Shown: positions 54,466 to 63,744 of the stretch, in pieces
Layout: every line of letters starts with the position of its first letter
Position numbering within the stretch: position 1 is the stretch's first letter
From: Streptomyces sp. NRRL S-1022
GTDB taxonomy: Bacteria > Actinomycetota > Actinomycetes > Streptomycetales > Streptomycetaceae
Assembly (NCBI RefSeq): GCF_000720135.1
Contig: NZ_JOIU01000001.1
Location: 62,001-126,000 of the forward strand
Reading direction: 5' to 3'
Length of the DNA: 64,000 nt
Position numbers and translations under genes: made by a program
Notes under the pieces: generated by a model
What the model was told of the DNA's origin: nothing
Seen by the model: the letters and a program-made list of their open reading frames with translations, nothing else
The model's database searches: none

Positions 54466-55348
54466 GCACGCCGCAGGATTGTCCAGGCGGAGTGTGCTGG
54501 CCGCCGGGGCACTGACCGCCGCCGCCGTGGCCTACCAGACGGGCCGGGCCCCTGCCGCATCGGCCGCCGCCAAGCCCGCCATCTTCTACGCCCCGCACCA
54601 GGACGACGACGCGATCGGCCTGGCCGGGTCGATCCTGGAGCACAAGGCGGCGGGCCGGCCCGTCTACCTCGTCCTGGTGAGCAACGGCCGTAACCCCGAT
54701 CTGGCCGTGCGCATGAACACCGACCCGTGCCCGCTGACCCAGTGGTCCAGCCCGCACCCGTGTGCCGCGGGCGGTCGGCACAACCTGTCCTGGCCGACGG
54801 ACGGCACCACCAAGGTCGTCGCCGCCCGGACCGCGGAGTTCATGGCCTCCGCGAAGGCGCTGGGCGTCGACAAGGTCATCAACTTCGAGGTGGTGGACGA
54901 CGGGTTCTCCAGTACCTCCGCCTACAACAAGCTCGTCGACCGGATCGACGCGAAGGTCCGGGCCCTCGCCGCGCAGTACCCCGGCGCCTCGCACAAGTTC
55001 ACCGCCGGCTGGCTGGAGCACACCGAGACGCACAAGGCGTGCAGTGACGTCGCCTACCGCCTGATGAACGACGGCACGATCTCGGACGTGCGCTTCAACC
55101 ACGTCTACGCCTACGAACGCCCCCAGCAGGACCGTGCGGACGGTGCGGCCTACGTGCTGAACATCCCCGGCTCCCACATGAAGATCAAGCGCAACGCCAT
55201 GTACGCCTACAACACCTGGGACCCGAGCCGGAACCTGTACGCGCTCGGCTATCACAGCGTCCCGGAACTGCTGGAGGCCGCGCACGCCGACCCGCGCGAG
55301 TTCATCCACACGCTGCCCTCCGGCTACCGGCCGGGCAAGGGCAACTGA
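54422..55348 (+). CDS. Tat-exported PIG-L family deacetylase
   Basis: 308 residues. Twin-arginine signal SRRSVLAAGALTAAAV near residues 20-35, so it is exported folded, possibly with its zinc. The catalytic metal motif is PHQDDDAIGLAG (family AHPDDE), with a third ligand in HTETHKACSD. The family removes N-acetyl groups from GlcNAc-containing compounds, including mycothiol and antibiotic precursors. GGGGGA precedes the ATG by about 8 bases, inside the end of the transporter gene, so translation is coupled. Linked export and extracellular deacetylation is an unusual pairing. Confidence 0.88.
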   Translation: MPHTLPSRHMNSSSEHAAGLSRRSVLAAGALTAAAVAYQTGRAPAASAAAKPAIFYAPHQDDDAIGLAGSILEHKAAGRPVYLVLVSNGRNPDLAVRMNTDPCPLTQWSSPHPCAAGGRHNLSWPTDGTTKVVAARTAEFMASAKALGVDKVINFEVVDDGFSSTSAYNKLVDRIDAKVRALAAQYPGASHKFTAGWLEHTETHKACSDVAYRLMNDGTISDVRFNHVYAYERPQQDRADGAAYVLNIPGSHMKIKRNAMYAYNTWDPSRNLYALGYHSVPELLEAAHADPREFIHTLPSGYRPGKGN

Positions 55349-55430
55349 CCTCCTCACGCACACCTTGACGAAATACCACCGGCCGACGGCCCCGAGCCGC
55401 GGCCTCGAACCACTCACGGGGGAACCACCC

Positions 55431-56147
55431 ATGAACACCGCCCGTCTCCGCTTCACGCTGCTCGCCACCGCGGGCACCGCTCTGACCCTGTCCCTGACCG
55501 CCTGCCAGAGCGACTCGGGCACCAAGTCCTCGTCCGCGGCGTCGCCCGCGGCCACGGTGGCGTCGTCACCGGCGGCCACCGCGGCGAAGGCCGGTCAGGG
55601 CGCCGGCGCAGCCGACGCGACGGCATCAACCGACTCGGCGGGAGCGAAGAGCGGGACGGGCTCCGCGGGCTCCGCCGACGCCTCCGCGGGTTCGACCGGC
55701 ACGACCGGCGAGCAGGTGACCGCCTCCACCCCGGTGTGCACCGCGGCGGACGTCCGCATCAGTGCCGCCAGGCAGGACGGTCCGCCCTACACCCACATCG
55801 TCCTGACCGCGAAGAACACCACCCGGCACTCCTGCCGGCTGACGGGCTTCCCGCACGTCCAGTTCCTGGAGAGCCACAAGCAGGACGTCCCGGCCGTCGC
55901 CAAGAGCAAGCCCGCCACACCGGTCGTACTGGCGGCGGGCACCCCGGCCTACGCTCTGGTGAAGCTGTCGGACGGCGGGGTCGACGAGAACAACGAACCC
56001 GTGTCGGCGTTCTCCGTCACGCTGGAGGGCGACCCCACGGTCATCGCGGTCACCGCGCCCGGCAGCGAGGGCATCGCCGTCGACCCGGCGAAGGCCCTCA
56101 CCGGCTACTGGACTCCCGAACTGCGCAGCGGCGCGGACGACTTCTGA
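55431..56147 (+). CDS. DUF4232 lipoprotein
   Basis: 238 residues. Signal peptide with lipobox LTAC (Cys at 25), a low-complexity Ala/Ser/Thr/Gly linker of about 70 residues, then a DUF4232 domain from about 100: TPVCTAADVRISAARQDG, HIVLTAKNTTRHSCRLTGFP and YALVKLSDGG, with the two Cys that mark the family. A surface lipoprotein of unknown role, very common in Streptomyces. GGGGGAA precedes the ATG. It may be co-transcribed with the deacetylase 82 bp upstream. Confidence 0.9.
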   Translation: MNTARLRFTLLATAGTALTLSLTACQSDSGTKSSSAASPAATVASSPAATAAKAGQGAGAADATASTDSAGAKSGTGSAGSADASAGSTGTTGEQVTASTPVCTAADVRISAARQDGPPYTHIVLTAKNTTRHSCRLTGFPHVQFLESHKQDVPAVAKSKPATPVVLAAGTPAYALVKLSDGGVDENNEPVSAFSVTLEGDPTVIAVTAPGSEGIAVDPAKALTGYWTPELRSGADDF

Positions 56148-56391
56148 GTCCCGCCGCGCGGGACGCTGTCCCGCGACCTGCCCCCGGGCAGCACGGGTCG
56201 CACCAGCGCTGGAGCCACGGCTCAGGCTCACGCCGGTGCGACCGCCCACCCCGCCGCCGACGGACCCGACCCACCTGTGCGTCCTCGGACACGCAGCGGT
56301 GCGCAGTAGGACAACTCCGCCAGCGCAACGGCTCCTAGCGTCGTGCCACGACAGGACTGACCACCCTCGATCCGGAGACGCAGAGAAGACC

Positions 56392-57261
56392 GTGCTGAAA
56401 CGAATATGCTCCGCCCTGCTGGCCCTGGCCGTCTCGATGGGCCTGGTGACGACGCTGAGCGGTACCGCATCGGCGACCAACTACCAGGTGATCGACTGGC
56501 ACATCTCGAACATCACCGCAGGCGGCAACACCCACCACCAGAACTACTGGAACCTGATCGACGCCATCCACCGGTACACCTACGGCGATGTGACCGGCGT
56601 CAACAACGTCACCGAGACCACCACCGAACGCGGCCGCCTGATCCAGGTACGCGTCCTGGACACCAACAACGCCCACCTCGCGTCCGTGTACCTCTGGGCG
56701 AACGACCTCTACGTCGCCGGCTTCTACGCCCCGCAGACCAACACCCACTGGGCGTTCCAGGACCGCATCAACGAGTTCCAGACCGCCTTGGGCGTGACGG
56801 TGCCCGCGAACCGCCGGATCGCCAGTGGCAACTACAACGACATCCCGGGCGGCAACGACCGGGGATCCCTCGCTCCCAACCCCGGGAACATCTACAACGC
56901 CATGCGCACCCTCGGCCGCGCGGCTGCGTACGACGACGCGACGGGACGCGCGGTGCTCATGGCGACCCAGATCTTCTCGGAGGCCGCACGCTTCGGTGTG
57001 GTCTTCGACGTCGTCCGGGGCAACATCCAGGATCCGAACCGGAACCGTCCGCTGAACTACTTCGACCCGCAACGCGGAAACATCCTGGCCGCCAACGTGG
57101 AGAACCAGTGGGGGGCCATCAGCAGGTTCATCCGTGACGCGCGCGCCAATCCGTCCGGCCAGAGCATCTACATCATGGGCCACACCGTCACCACCATCGC
57201 GGCACTGCTGTACTACGTCGGCTTCGTCGAGGCCAACGGGGGCATCATGCACAGCAGGTGA
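56392..57261 (+). CDS. secreted ribosome-inactivating protein (ricin A-chain family)
   Basis: 289 residues with a Sec signal peptide (about 1-28, ending GTASA). The RIP signatures are all present: Tyr in the strand YLWANDLYVAGFY (100-112), the catalytic helix QIFSEAARFGVVF with Glu197 and Arg200, and Trp240 in VENQWGAISRFI. This is the N-glycosidase site that removes one adenine from the sarcin-ricin loop of large rRNA. The protein has only the A-chain-like domain, no lectin chain. Streptomyces coelicolor has a related bacterial RIP. A secreted enzyme suggests a target outside the producer. GTG start after AGAGAAG. Confidence 0.88.
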   Translation: MLKRICSALLALAVSMGLVTTLSGTASATNYQVIDWHISNITAGGNTHHQNYWNLIDAIHRYTYGDVTGVNNVTETTTERGRLIQVRVLDTNNAHLASVYLWANDLYVAGFYAPQTNTHWAFQDRINEFQTALGVTVPANRRIASGNYNDIPGGNDRGSLAPNPGNIYNAMRTLGRAAAYDDATGRAVLMATQIFSEAARFGVVFDVVRGNIQDPNRNRPLNYFDPQRGNILAANVENQWGAISRFIRDARANPSGQSIYIMGHTVTTIAALLYYVGFVEANGGIMHSR

Positions 57262-57612
57262 TGACACCGGCCCCGGGTCCGCGCCCGGGGTCGCCGTCCT
57301 CACACGGGATGCGGATGCCGGCAGCCGTTCAGGAGGCGGGCAGGCCGCCGGCACTCCGAAGCGGCGGGAACGGCACGCCGCCCAGCGATGCGAACAGGGC
57401 CGCTGCTGCCGGGATACCGCAGCAGCAGCGGCATTCGCGGCAATGCCAGGCCGGCTCGGCGGTGCACCGGGACGAAACAGGATGTGCTCACCGCGACCCT
57501 GCGCAACGACCGCGGTCGGATCGCCGACGAGTGGTCCTCGTGCCGCGGAGCGCGGGGAGTTCTGGGCGTGCCCCCTCGTCGTACACAACGGTGCCGCGGG
57601 TACGGGGACTTC
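57262..57612. other. gene-free stretch
   Basis: GC-rich DNA after the RIP gene, with no convincing frame or perfect hairpin. GGTACGGGGAC just before 57613 may serve as the ribosome binding site for the small membrane protein. Confidence 0.45.
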
Positions 57613-57843
57613 ATGTCGAAACCGATGCGCAGAGCAGGCGTTGTCCTGGCGATGTATGTGCTGTTCGCCGTGATATTCCGGTACGGCGCGGGTGACGTTG
57701 GCTGGGTGCCGGCGTTGCTGGGTGCTCTCGTGGCGACGCCGCTCGTGCTGTGGATGATCTGGTTGCGTCGCCGTATCAGGGAGCGGGCGCAGGAGTGGGG
57801 GCGGCGGAGGTTCCGGCCTTGGCCTGAGGAACGGAACCGCTGA
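57613..57843 (+). CDS. small two-helix membrane protein
   Basis: 76 residues: a short basic N-terminus, TM1 (AGVVLAMYVLFAVIFRYG), a short loop, TM2 (WVPALLGALVATPLVLWMIW) and a strongly basic C-terminus (RRRIRERAQEWGRRRFR), which predicts both ends inside. No family recognised. The ATG is chosen because TM1 follows at once and earlier in-frame starts add non-protein-like sequence. Confidence 0.55.
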   Translation: MSKPMRRAGVVLAMYVLFAVIFRYGAGDVGWVPALLGALVATPLVLWMIWLRRRIRERAQEWGRRRFRPWPEERNR

Positions 57844-58138
57844 GGTTCGACCTCCCGCCGGTCGAGCAGGTACTGGGCGGAGGTGAGGCGCCTCCGCCCG
57901 GTGGGTGCCGCGACCGGACTCGGGGGGACCGGCCGCGACACCCTCACCCTGGGAAGCACTCCCGACGCAGTCAGAGGAGTGCCCCTTGCCGGCGCTCGCA
58001 CACGGGGCCGAACGGGTGACCTGATCACGTGCCGGCCGCGCACGGCGAGCGGGCGGCGGCGCTGGGTGCCGACACGGTGCGTGCCGTGGGTGACGTCCAT
58101 AGGCTGGAGGTGCTCGGGGTGAGTAGGGAAGGTGTGCC

Positions 58139-59077
58139 ATGCCCCGAGCGATCTGGTCCGGCGCGATCTCCTTCGGCCTGGTCACCGTGCCGATCCAGGT
58201 GGTGAGCGCCACCGAGGACCACAGCATCCGGTTCCACCAGTACCACCTGCCCGACCAGGGCCGGGTCCGCTACCGCAAGGTGTGCGAGCTGGAGGACCGC
58301 GAGGTCTCCCAGGAGGAGATCGGCAAGGGATACGAGCTGACCCGGACGCAGGTCATCCCGATCACCGACGAGGACCTCGGCAACCTGCCCCTGCCGACCG
58401 CCAAGGCGATCGAGATCGACGCGTTCGTACCCCTGGAGTCCATCGACCCGATCCGGATCGCCGACGGCTACTACCTCCAGCCCGCCGGCCAGGTCGCGGC
58501 CAAGCCCTACAAGCTCCTGGTGAAGGCCCTGTCACGGTCGTCGAAGGTCGCCGTCGCGAAATATGCCTGGTCCGGCCGGGAGAGACTCGGCCTGCTGCGC
58601 GTCCGCGACGACGTCCTGGTCCTGCACGCCATGCGCTGGCCCGACGAGATCCGCGACCCCACCGAACTGCTCCCACCGCCGACCGAGGTGTCCGAGGCGG
58701 AGATCGACGGCGCGCTCGCCCTGATGGACACCATGACGGTGGACGCTCTGGAAGGCCCTGAGTTCCAGGACCACTACACCGAGGCCATCGCGCAGCTCAT
58801 CGAGGCCAAACGCAAGGACAAGCCGCTTCCGCAGGCGCCGGAGCCGGAACAGCCGGCCGCCGTGCTGGACCTGATGGCCGCGTTGCAGCAGTCGGTGTCG
58901 AAGGCGAAGGCATCCAGGGGAGAGCACGCCGGCTCGGCCGAGGTGCACGAGCTGCCGCGGCCGAAGAAGGCCGCCACGCCGAAGAAGTCCGCCGCGAAGA
59001 AACAGCCGGCCAAGAAGACCGCGGCGAAGAAGACGGCCACAGGCAAGGCAGCCGGCCGCCGCCCTCGCAGCGCCTGA
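58139..59077 (+). CDS. ku: Ku protein (non-homologous end joining)
   Basis: 312 residues. The bacterial Ku core occupies about 1-255: MPRAIWSGAISFGLVTVPIQ, KVCELEDREVSQEEIGKGYE and ELTRTQVIPITDEDL. It forms a homodimeric ring on DNA ends and recruits ligase D. The C-terminal 45 residues are a Lys/Ala/Pro tail (KKAATPKKSAAKKQPAKKTA), the extended basic tail known to help Ku thread along DNA. No ligase D gene is in the window. GGGAAGG lies 8 bases before the ATG. A transcript start may fall in the 295-bp gap upstream, where no other gene is seen. Confidence 0.95.
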   Translation: MPRAIWSGAISFGLVTVPIQVVSATEDHSIRFHQYHLPDQGRVRYRKVCELEDREVSQEEIGKGYELTRTQVIPITDEDLGNLPLPTAKAIEIDAFVPLESIDPIRIADGYYLQPAGQVAAKPYKLLVKALSRSSKVAVAKYAWSGRERLGLLRVRDDVLVLHAMRWPDEIRDPTELLPPPTEVSEAEIDGALALMDTMTVDALEGPEFQDHYTEAIAQLIEAKRKDKPLPQAPEPEQPAAVLDLMAALQQSVSKAKASRGEHAGSAEVHELPRPKKAATPKKSAAKKQPAKKTAAKKTATGKAAGRRPRSA

Positions 59078-59699
59078 ACCCCGCTGAGCGGACCTACCGC
59101 CGAGCCGCCCGATCCAGTGGCATCTCTGGATCTACTACCGAGTCGCACAGTCTGCGTACCCGGTCATCAGCGCACGCGGATCACCGACCGGCTGTCCCAC
59201 TCGCTTGGCCGCCGGGCCACGGCGCTCGTACCTCGGCGCTGTTCCGCGACGGCTTCCGCCAGGGGACCGGCCCCCGCGCGCTGGAGGGCAGACTGGGCCA
59301 GGATTCGGACCGGGCCCGCCGACGCCGCCGCGCCGGGAGCCCGGGAGCGGGCCGCCTCCCGTATCCCTCGTGGCGGCAGTCGCTCGAACGGGCGCATCGT
59401 CCCGAACCCTTACCCGATGTTTCCCCCGCACGCGCGACATCGGATGCAGGGACGTGCTTTCTACACCGCCCCGGCCTACGGGAGCAGCACGCGGGCATAT
59501 GGCCGGCTGCGTGCCGGGCGAGGGCGCCACAGCTCCGGGCTGAAGCCGACGTGCGCCGCGTGGCCGAGAGCCGCACGGCACCCGCCGCACCGACGACCGG
59601 GCCCAGCTCCTCGGCTCCTCGGCGCCCGCCACCGGATGACCGTGACCGGCGAGGTATGGATCGTGGTGCCGGCTGAGTACGAGATCGTGGCTCCCGGGC
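59078..59699. other. gene-free stretch
   Basis: After Ku no frame in either direction shows protein-like composition. This is presumably the eroded body of the WD40 gene whose tail follows, but the earlier repeats can no longer be read. Confidence 0.45.
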
Positions 59700-59925
59700 C
59701 GCCAGCTCTGCCCTCCCGACCGCAGGCACCGCCGTCCTCGCCCTGGCCTTCGGAGCCGACAACACGACGCTCTACGCCTCGGGCGCACACGTCCCGCTGC
59801 GGTCGTACGACATCTCCCCCCACCACGTGGCCGCCCAGGTGTGCGCACGTGTCCGAACGGGCCCGACCCGCACCGAATGGCGCACCTACATCCACGGCGC
59901 CCCCCTACCGGCAGACCTGCTGAGC
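59700..59925 (+). pseudogene. C-terminal remnant of a WD40-repeat (nSTAND/kinase-type) protein
   Basis: Plus strand reads TAVLALAFGADNTTLYASGA, then HVPLRSYDISPHHVAAQVCA and WRTYIHGAP. After a frameshift it ends PYRQTC and stop. This is the characteristic last WD40 blade and closing C-x-R-x-x-x-x-x-W-x-x-Y-x-x-G-x-P-Y-R-x-T-C signature of large Streptomyces WD40 proteins, often fused to kinase or NTPase domains. The rest is missing or unreadable. Confidence 0.6.
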
Positions 59926-60207
59926 TCTGCGACACAGACACGTCGGTCCCCGGCACCTGCACGCCCCGGGGCCGGTGCCGAGGTCTTGCCGCCGTCGGCG
60001 AGAAGGTCCACCCCGTCCAGAGGTGATTGCAGGCCGGGGGCAGGCCCCTGGCACCGGCCCGGCCCGTTGCCCGCGGCTCGCGGGAGCGTCGTGCTGCCCT
60101 CGACGTAGCGCAGGCGCCCGTAGATGTCGTACGCCGGTCTACGGCGGCGGACCGGACGGGAGGTGCGTCGGCCGCGTGAGCCTGCCACCGCTCGTGAGAA
60201 CGGTGGG

Positions 60208-61104
60208 TCAGGGCGAAGTGTGCGGGATCTCCGTGCTCGGTGCGGCTGCAGGCGTGGTCATGTCGAGCAGCGACATGGCGTCGTGGTCGGGGGTGCCGGG
60301 CTCGGCGGTGTAGACGCCGATGCGCTGGCCGGGGGTGCCTTCCAGGTGCATGGACTGGGAGGTGAGCGTGACCGTGCCGACGCGGGGGTGGCGGAAGGTC
60401 TTCTGCGCGGGCTTGCGGCCGGTGACCTCGTAGCGTTCCCACAGCCGGGCGAAGTCGGGGCTCTTGAGCAGGAGTTCTCCGACCAGGTTGGTCAGGTCGG
60501 GGGCGTCGGGCGCGGTGCCGGCGACGGCGCGCAGGCGGGCGACGCAGCCGGTGATCTGGCGGTCCCAGTCCGGGAGCAGTTCACGCGCGACCGGATGGAG
60601 GAAGAGGTAGCGGGCCAGGTTGCGGTGCTTGGCCGGCCAGTCGTCCAGGCCCGCGTACAGGGCGAGGCCGCCTGGGTTCCAGGCAAGCATGTCCATGCTG
60701 CGGCTGATCACGTAGGCGGGGTTCGGCCGCAGTGATTCCAGCAGCAGTTTCAGGTGGGGGCGCACGGTGCGGCTGGGCGCAGGCGGAGGTTCCGGGGCGT
60801 AGCGGGCGGCGCGGGCGGCGAGCTCGCGCAGATGCTGGTGCTGTTGGTCGTCCATGTGCAGGGCGCGGGCGAGGGAGTCCAGGACGGCGGGGCTGGGGCG
60901 GGTCTCCTTGCCGCGTTCCAGGCGTACGTAGTAGTCGATGCTGATGCCGGCGAGGGTGGCCAGTTCTTCGCGGCGCAGGCCGGGGGTGCGGCGGATGCCG
61001 GTGCCGACGGTGAGGCCGACGTGTTCGGGGCTGGTCTGGGTGCGGCGGGCGCGCAGGTAGCGGCCCAGCTCGGCGCCCTCGCTGCTCGCGCTCTCGGATG
61101 CCAT
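60208..61104 (-). CDS. XRE-family regulator with MmyB-like ligand-binding domain
   Basis: 298 residues. N-terminal helix-turn-helix of the XRE type (GLRREELATLAGISIDYYVRL, about 43-62). The C-terminal MmyB-like domain (about 105-275) contains LLLESLRPNPAYVISRSMDM and LAWNPGGLALYAGLDDWPAK, which in relatives binds a fatty-acid-like ligand. Such regulators usually control a divergently placed oxidoreductase, and here an aldo/keto reductase starts 211 bp away on the other strand. The start at MASESASSEG fits the family. Confidence 0.92.
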   Translation of the reverse strand: MASESASSEGAELGRYLRARRTQTSPEHVGLTVGTGIRRTPGLRREELATLAGISIDYYVRLERGKETRPSPAVLDSLARALHMDDQQHQHLRELAARAARYAPEPPPAPSRTVRPHLKLLLESLRPNPAYVISRSMDMLAWNPGGLALYAGLDDWPAKHRNLARYLFLHPVARELLPDWDRQITGCVARLRAVAGTAPDAPDLTNLVGELLLKSPDFARLWERYEVTGRKPAQKTFRHPRVGTVTLTSQSMHLEGTPGQRIGVYTAEPGTPDHDAMSLLDMTTPAAAPSTEIPHTSP

Positions 61105-61315
61105 GACTCCAGTCTCACCCGATGGGCACCCGCCGCGCGGGCGGGAGGGGGGCCCTGTCATTACCCCCGAAGAACCCGCCCTGCCACACCTGAACGATCC
61201 GGATGAAGGTGAATGAGGAAATCGCCGGCTCCCTTCGCCCCGGCTCCCACTGGCACGACCTGCCGGGCCGGCAAGAACGCGGAGTCGGGCAACGCCACCG
61301 ACCGGAGAAGGCGAG

Positions 61316-62293
61316 ATGCGGTACATCAAGCTGCGTGACCTGGAGGTTTCCCGGATCGGCCTGGGTGCGATGGGCATGTCCCACGGCTACACCGGCTCGG
61401 GCACCGACGACGCCGAGTCGATCAGGACCGTGCACCGGGCGATCGAACTGGGCGTCACGCTCATCGACACCGCCGAGATCTACGGCCCCTACACCAACGA
61501 GGAACTGCTCGCGCGGGCGCTGAAAGGGTGCCGGGACAAAGTGGTGCTGGCCACGAAGTTCGGCCTCGTCTCGCATGGCGGTGACGGCCCGTGGAACCTG
61601 GACTCCAGCCCGGCCAACATCCGCACCGCGGTCGAGGGCTCCCTGAAGCGGCTGGGCACCGACCACATCGACCTGTACTACCAGCACCGGGTGGACCCGA
61701 ACACGCCGATCGAGGAGACCGCCGGCGCGGTCAAGGAGCTGATCGAGGAGGGCAAGGTCCGCGCCTTCGGGCTCTCCGAGGCCGGCCCCGACACGATCCG
61801 CCGCGCCCACGCCGTCCAGCCGGTCACCGCGGTGCAGTCGGAGTACTCCCTGTTCACCCGCGGTATCGAGGAGCGCATCCTGCCGATCCTGCGGGAGCTG
61901 AACATCGGCCTGGTGCCGTTCTCACCGCTCGGACGCGGCTTCCTGACCGGTACCGTCCGCTCCACCGACCACTTCGACGAGAACGACTTCCGCCGCGGCA
62001 ACCCGCGCTTCACCGGTGAGAACTTCCGGCACAACCTCGCGCTCGCCGAAGAGGTCGAGGCCCTGGCGGCCGAGGCCGGCGCCACGCCCGCGCAGGTCGC
62101 GCTGGCCTGGCTGCTCGCCCAAGGCGACGACATCGCCCCGGTCCCCGGCACCAAGCGCGTCAGCCGGGTCGAGGAGAACACCGGCGCCGACACGGTCTCC
62201 CTGACCGGCGAGCAGCTCGCCAGGCTGAGCAGCCTGCCGCCCGCCGCCGGCGCCACCCACACCGAGGCCCAGGCGCGGATGCTCGAACGCTGA
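61316..62293 (+). CDS. aldo/keto reductase
   Basis: 325 residues, TIM-barrel AKR. Catalytic tetrad: Asp in [10 protein letters not shown] (about 50-55) with Tyr at IYG, Lys in VVLATKFGL, and His in [14 protein letters not shown]-binding C-terminus with [14 protein letters not shown]. It reduces aldehydes and ketones; the natural substrate is unknown. The family resembles the YakC and plant auxin-induced-like group. Co-directional with the alcohol dehydrogenase 42 bp downstream; both are likely controlled by the divergent MmyB-type regulator. Confidence 0.93.
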   Translation: MRYIKLRDLEVSRIGLGAMGMSHGYTGSGTDDAESIRTVHRAIELGVTLIDTAEIYGPYTNEELLARALKGCRDKVVLATKFGLVSHGGDGPWNLDSSPANIRTAVEGSLKRLGTDHIDLYYQHRVDPNTPIEETAGAVKELIEEGKVRAFGLSEAGPDTIRRAHAVQPVTAVQSEYSLFTRGIEERILPILRELNIGLVPFSPLGRGFLTGTVRSTDHFDENDFRRGNPRFTGENFRHNLALAEEVEALAAEAGATPAQVALAWLLAQGDDIAPVPGTKRVSRVEENTGADTVSLTGEQLARLSSLPPAAGATHTEAQARMLER

Positions 62294-62335
62294 TCACCCA
62301 CGCCCCCCAGCCCCCAGTTTGGAGTAGTACCCCTC

Positions 62336-63364
62336 ATGCGTGCAGCAGTGATGTACGGAGCCGGCGACGTCCGCGTCGAGGACCGGCCCGACCCGAAAAT
62401 CGTCCAGCCGACCGACGCCGTGGTCCGCACGGTGGCAGCGTGCGTGTGCGGCAGCGACCTGTGGCCGTATGGGTCGATGCCCGCCACCGACACCGGCCGC
62501 CCCATGGGGCACGAGTTCCTCGGCTTCGTCGAGGAGACCGGCGCGGACATCACCGGCCTGAAGGCCGGTGACCTGGTCGTCGCCCCGTTCACCTACAGCG
62601 ACAACACCTGCGACCACTGTGCCAAGGGCCTGCACATCTCCTGCCGCAACGGCGGCCGGTACGGCTTCGACGGCGTGGACGGCGGACAGGGCGAAGCCGT
62701 CCGCGTCCCGTACGCGGACGGCACCCTGGTGAAGCTGCCGGTGGCCGCCGACTCCGCGCTGGTGCCGTCGCTGCTGGCGCTGTCGGACGTGATGACCACC
62801 GGCCACCACGGCGCCGTCACCGCTGGCGTCACCCGCGGCGACGCGGTGCTGGTCATCGGTGACGGTGCAGTGGGCCTGTGCGCGGTGATCGCCGCCAAAC
62901 GGCTGGGCGCCGAACGGATCGTGCTGGCCGGCCGCCACGAGGCCCGCACCGCCCTGGGCCGCGAGTTCGGCGCAACCGACGTCGTCGCCGAGCGCGGTGA
63001 GGAGGGTATCGCCCGCATCCGCGAGCTGACCGGCGGCGTGGGCAAGGTGATCGAGGCCGTCGGCACACGGCAGGCTCTGGACACCGCCCTCGGCGCGGTC
63101 CTGGACGGCGGCGTCATCAGCCGTCTGGGCGTCCCGCAGTACGAGTTGGGGCCGATCGGCCGGCCCGAGTTCATGCGCAACATCACCCTGACCGGAGGCG
63201 CCAGCCCCGCCCGCGCCTACATCGAGCTGCTGCTGCCGGACGTTCTGGACGGCACCATCGCCCCCGGCCGCGTCTTCGACCAGAGCTTCGCCCTCGACCA
63301 GGCACCGGGCGCCTACCGGGCCATGGCCGACCGCCAGGTCCTCAAGGCCCTCATCCGCCCCTGA
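62336..63364 (+). CDS. zinc-dependent alcohol dehydrogenase (MDR family)
   Basis: 342 residues. Medium-chain dehydrogenase: catalytic zinc ligands in ACVCGSDLWPY (Cys) and GHEFLG (His-Glu), a structural zinc loop CDHCAKGLHISC that shows three of the usual four Cys, and the NAD(P) motif GDGAVGLCAVIAAKRLG. It oxidises alcohols or reduces carbonyls; the substrate is unknown. Follows the aldo/keto reductase in what looks like one operon. Confidence 0.92.
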   Translation: MRAAVMYGAGDVRVEDRPDPKIVQPTDAVVRTVAACVCGSDLWPYGSMPATDTGRPMGHEFLGFVEETGADITGLKAGDLVVAPFTYSDNTCDHCAKGLHISCRNGGRYGFDGVDGGQGEAVRVPYADGTLVKLPVAADSALVPSLLALSDVMTTGHHGAVTAGVTRGDAVLVIGDGAVGLCAVIAAKRLGAERIVLAGRHEARTALGREFGATDVVAERGEEGIARIRELTGGVGKVIEAVGTRQALDTALGAVLDGGVISRLGVPQYELGPIGRPEFMRNITLTGGASPARAYIELLLPDVLDGTIAPGRVFDQSFALDQAPGAYRAMADRQVLKALIRP

Positions 63365-63684
63365 CCCACCGCTCCCACCCGGTACCACGCCGGCCACGCT
63401 CGCGGCCGCCCTCAGCGAACAGGTCCCGCCACCGGTCCGGGCCGGTGGCGCCGGGCGACGTCCTGGTCCGGGTCCTCGTCCACGACGCCACGGCACGCCC
63501 CGGCGCCCGGGAACCGGTCACCTCCCGCCACCTGTTGTTGAACCCACCGGACGAGGTCCTCGGCACGCCCGCGGGGATGCCCGTGTACCTCGGTGACAAG
63601 TACGGCGAGGTCGGCTGCCTGCAAGCGGAGCCCAAGGGCCCCTCTCGCGGACGGTGGAAGCCCAGCGGCGGGCCCGCCGAGTCA
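63365..63684. other. stretch with a possible gene fragment
   Basis: No intact gene. A plus-strand frame at about 63445-63660 (VLVRVLVHDATARPGAREPV, then LGTPAGMPVYLGDKYGEVGC) has strongly coding-like third positions but no start with a ribosome binding site and no recognisable family, so it may be the tail of a lost gene. Confidence 0.35.
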
Positions 63685-63731
63685 TTGACTCGACGGACCC
63701 GCACTGGTTGAGTGGCTCATCCACTGAGCCA
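63685..63731 (+). promoter_or_regulatory. promoter and palindromic operator before the GntR gene
   Basis: TTGACT (63685-63690), 17 bases, TTGAGT (63708-63713), overlapping an inverted repeat TGGCTCA-TCCAC-TGAGCCA (63713-63731). A palindrome across the -10 and start point, 14 bases ahead of a GntR-type regulator, suggests autoregulation. Confidence 0.55.
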
Positions 63732-63744
63732 ATAGGAGGACGGC

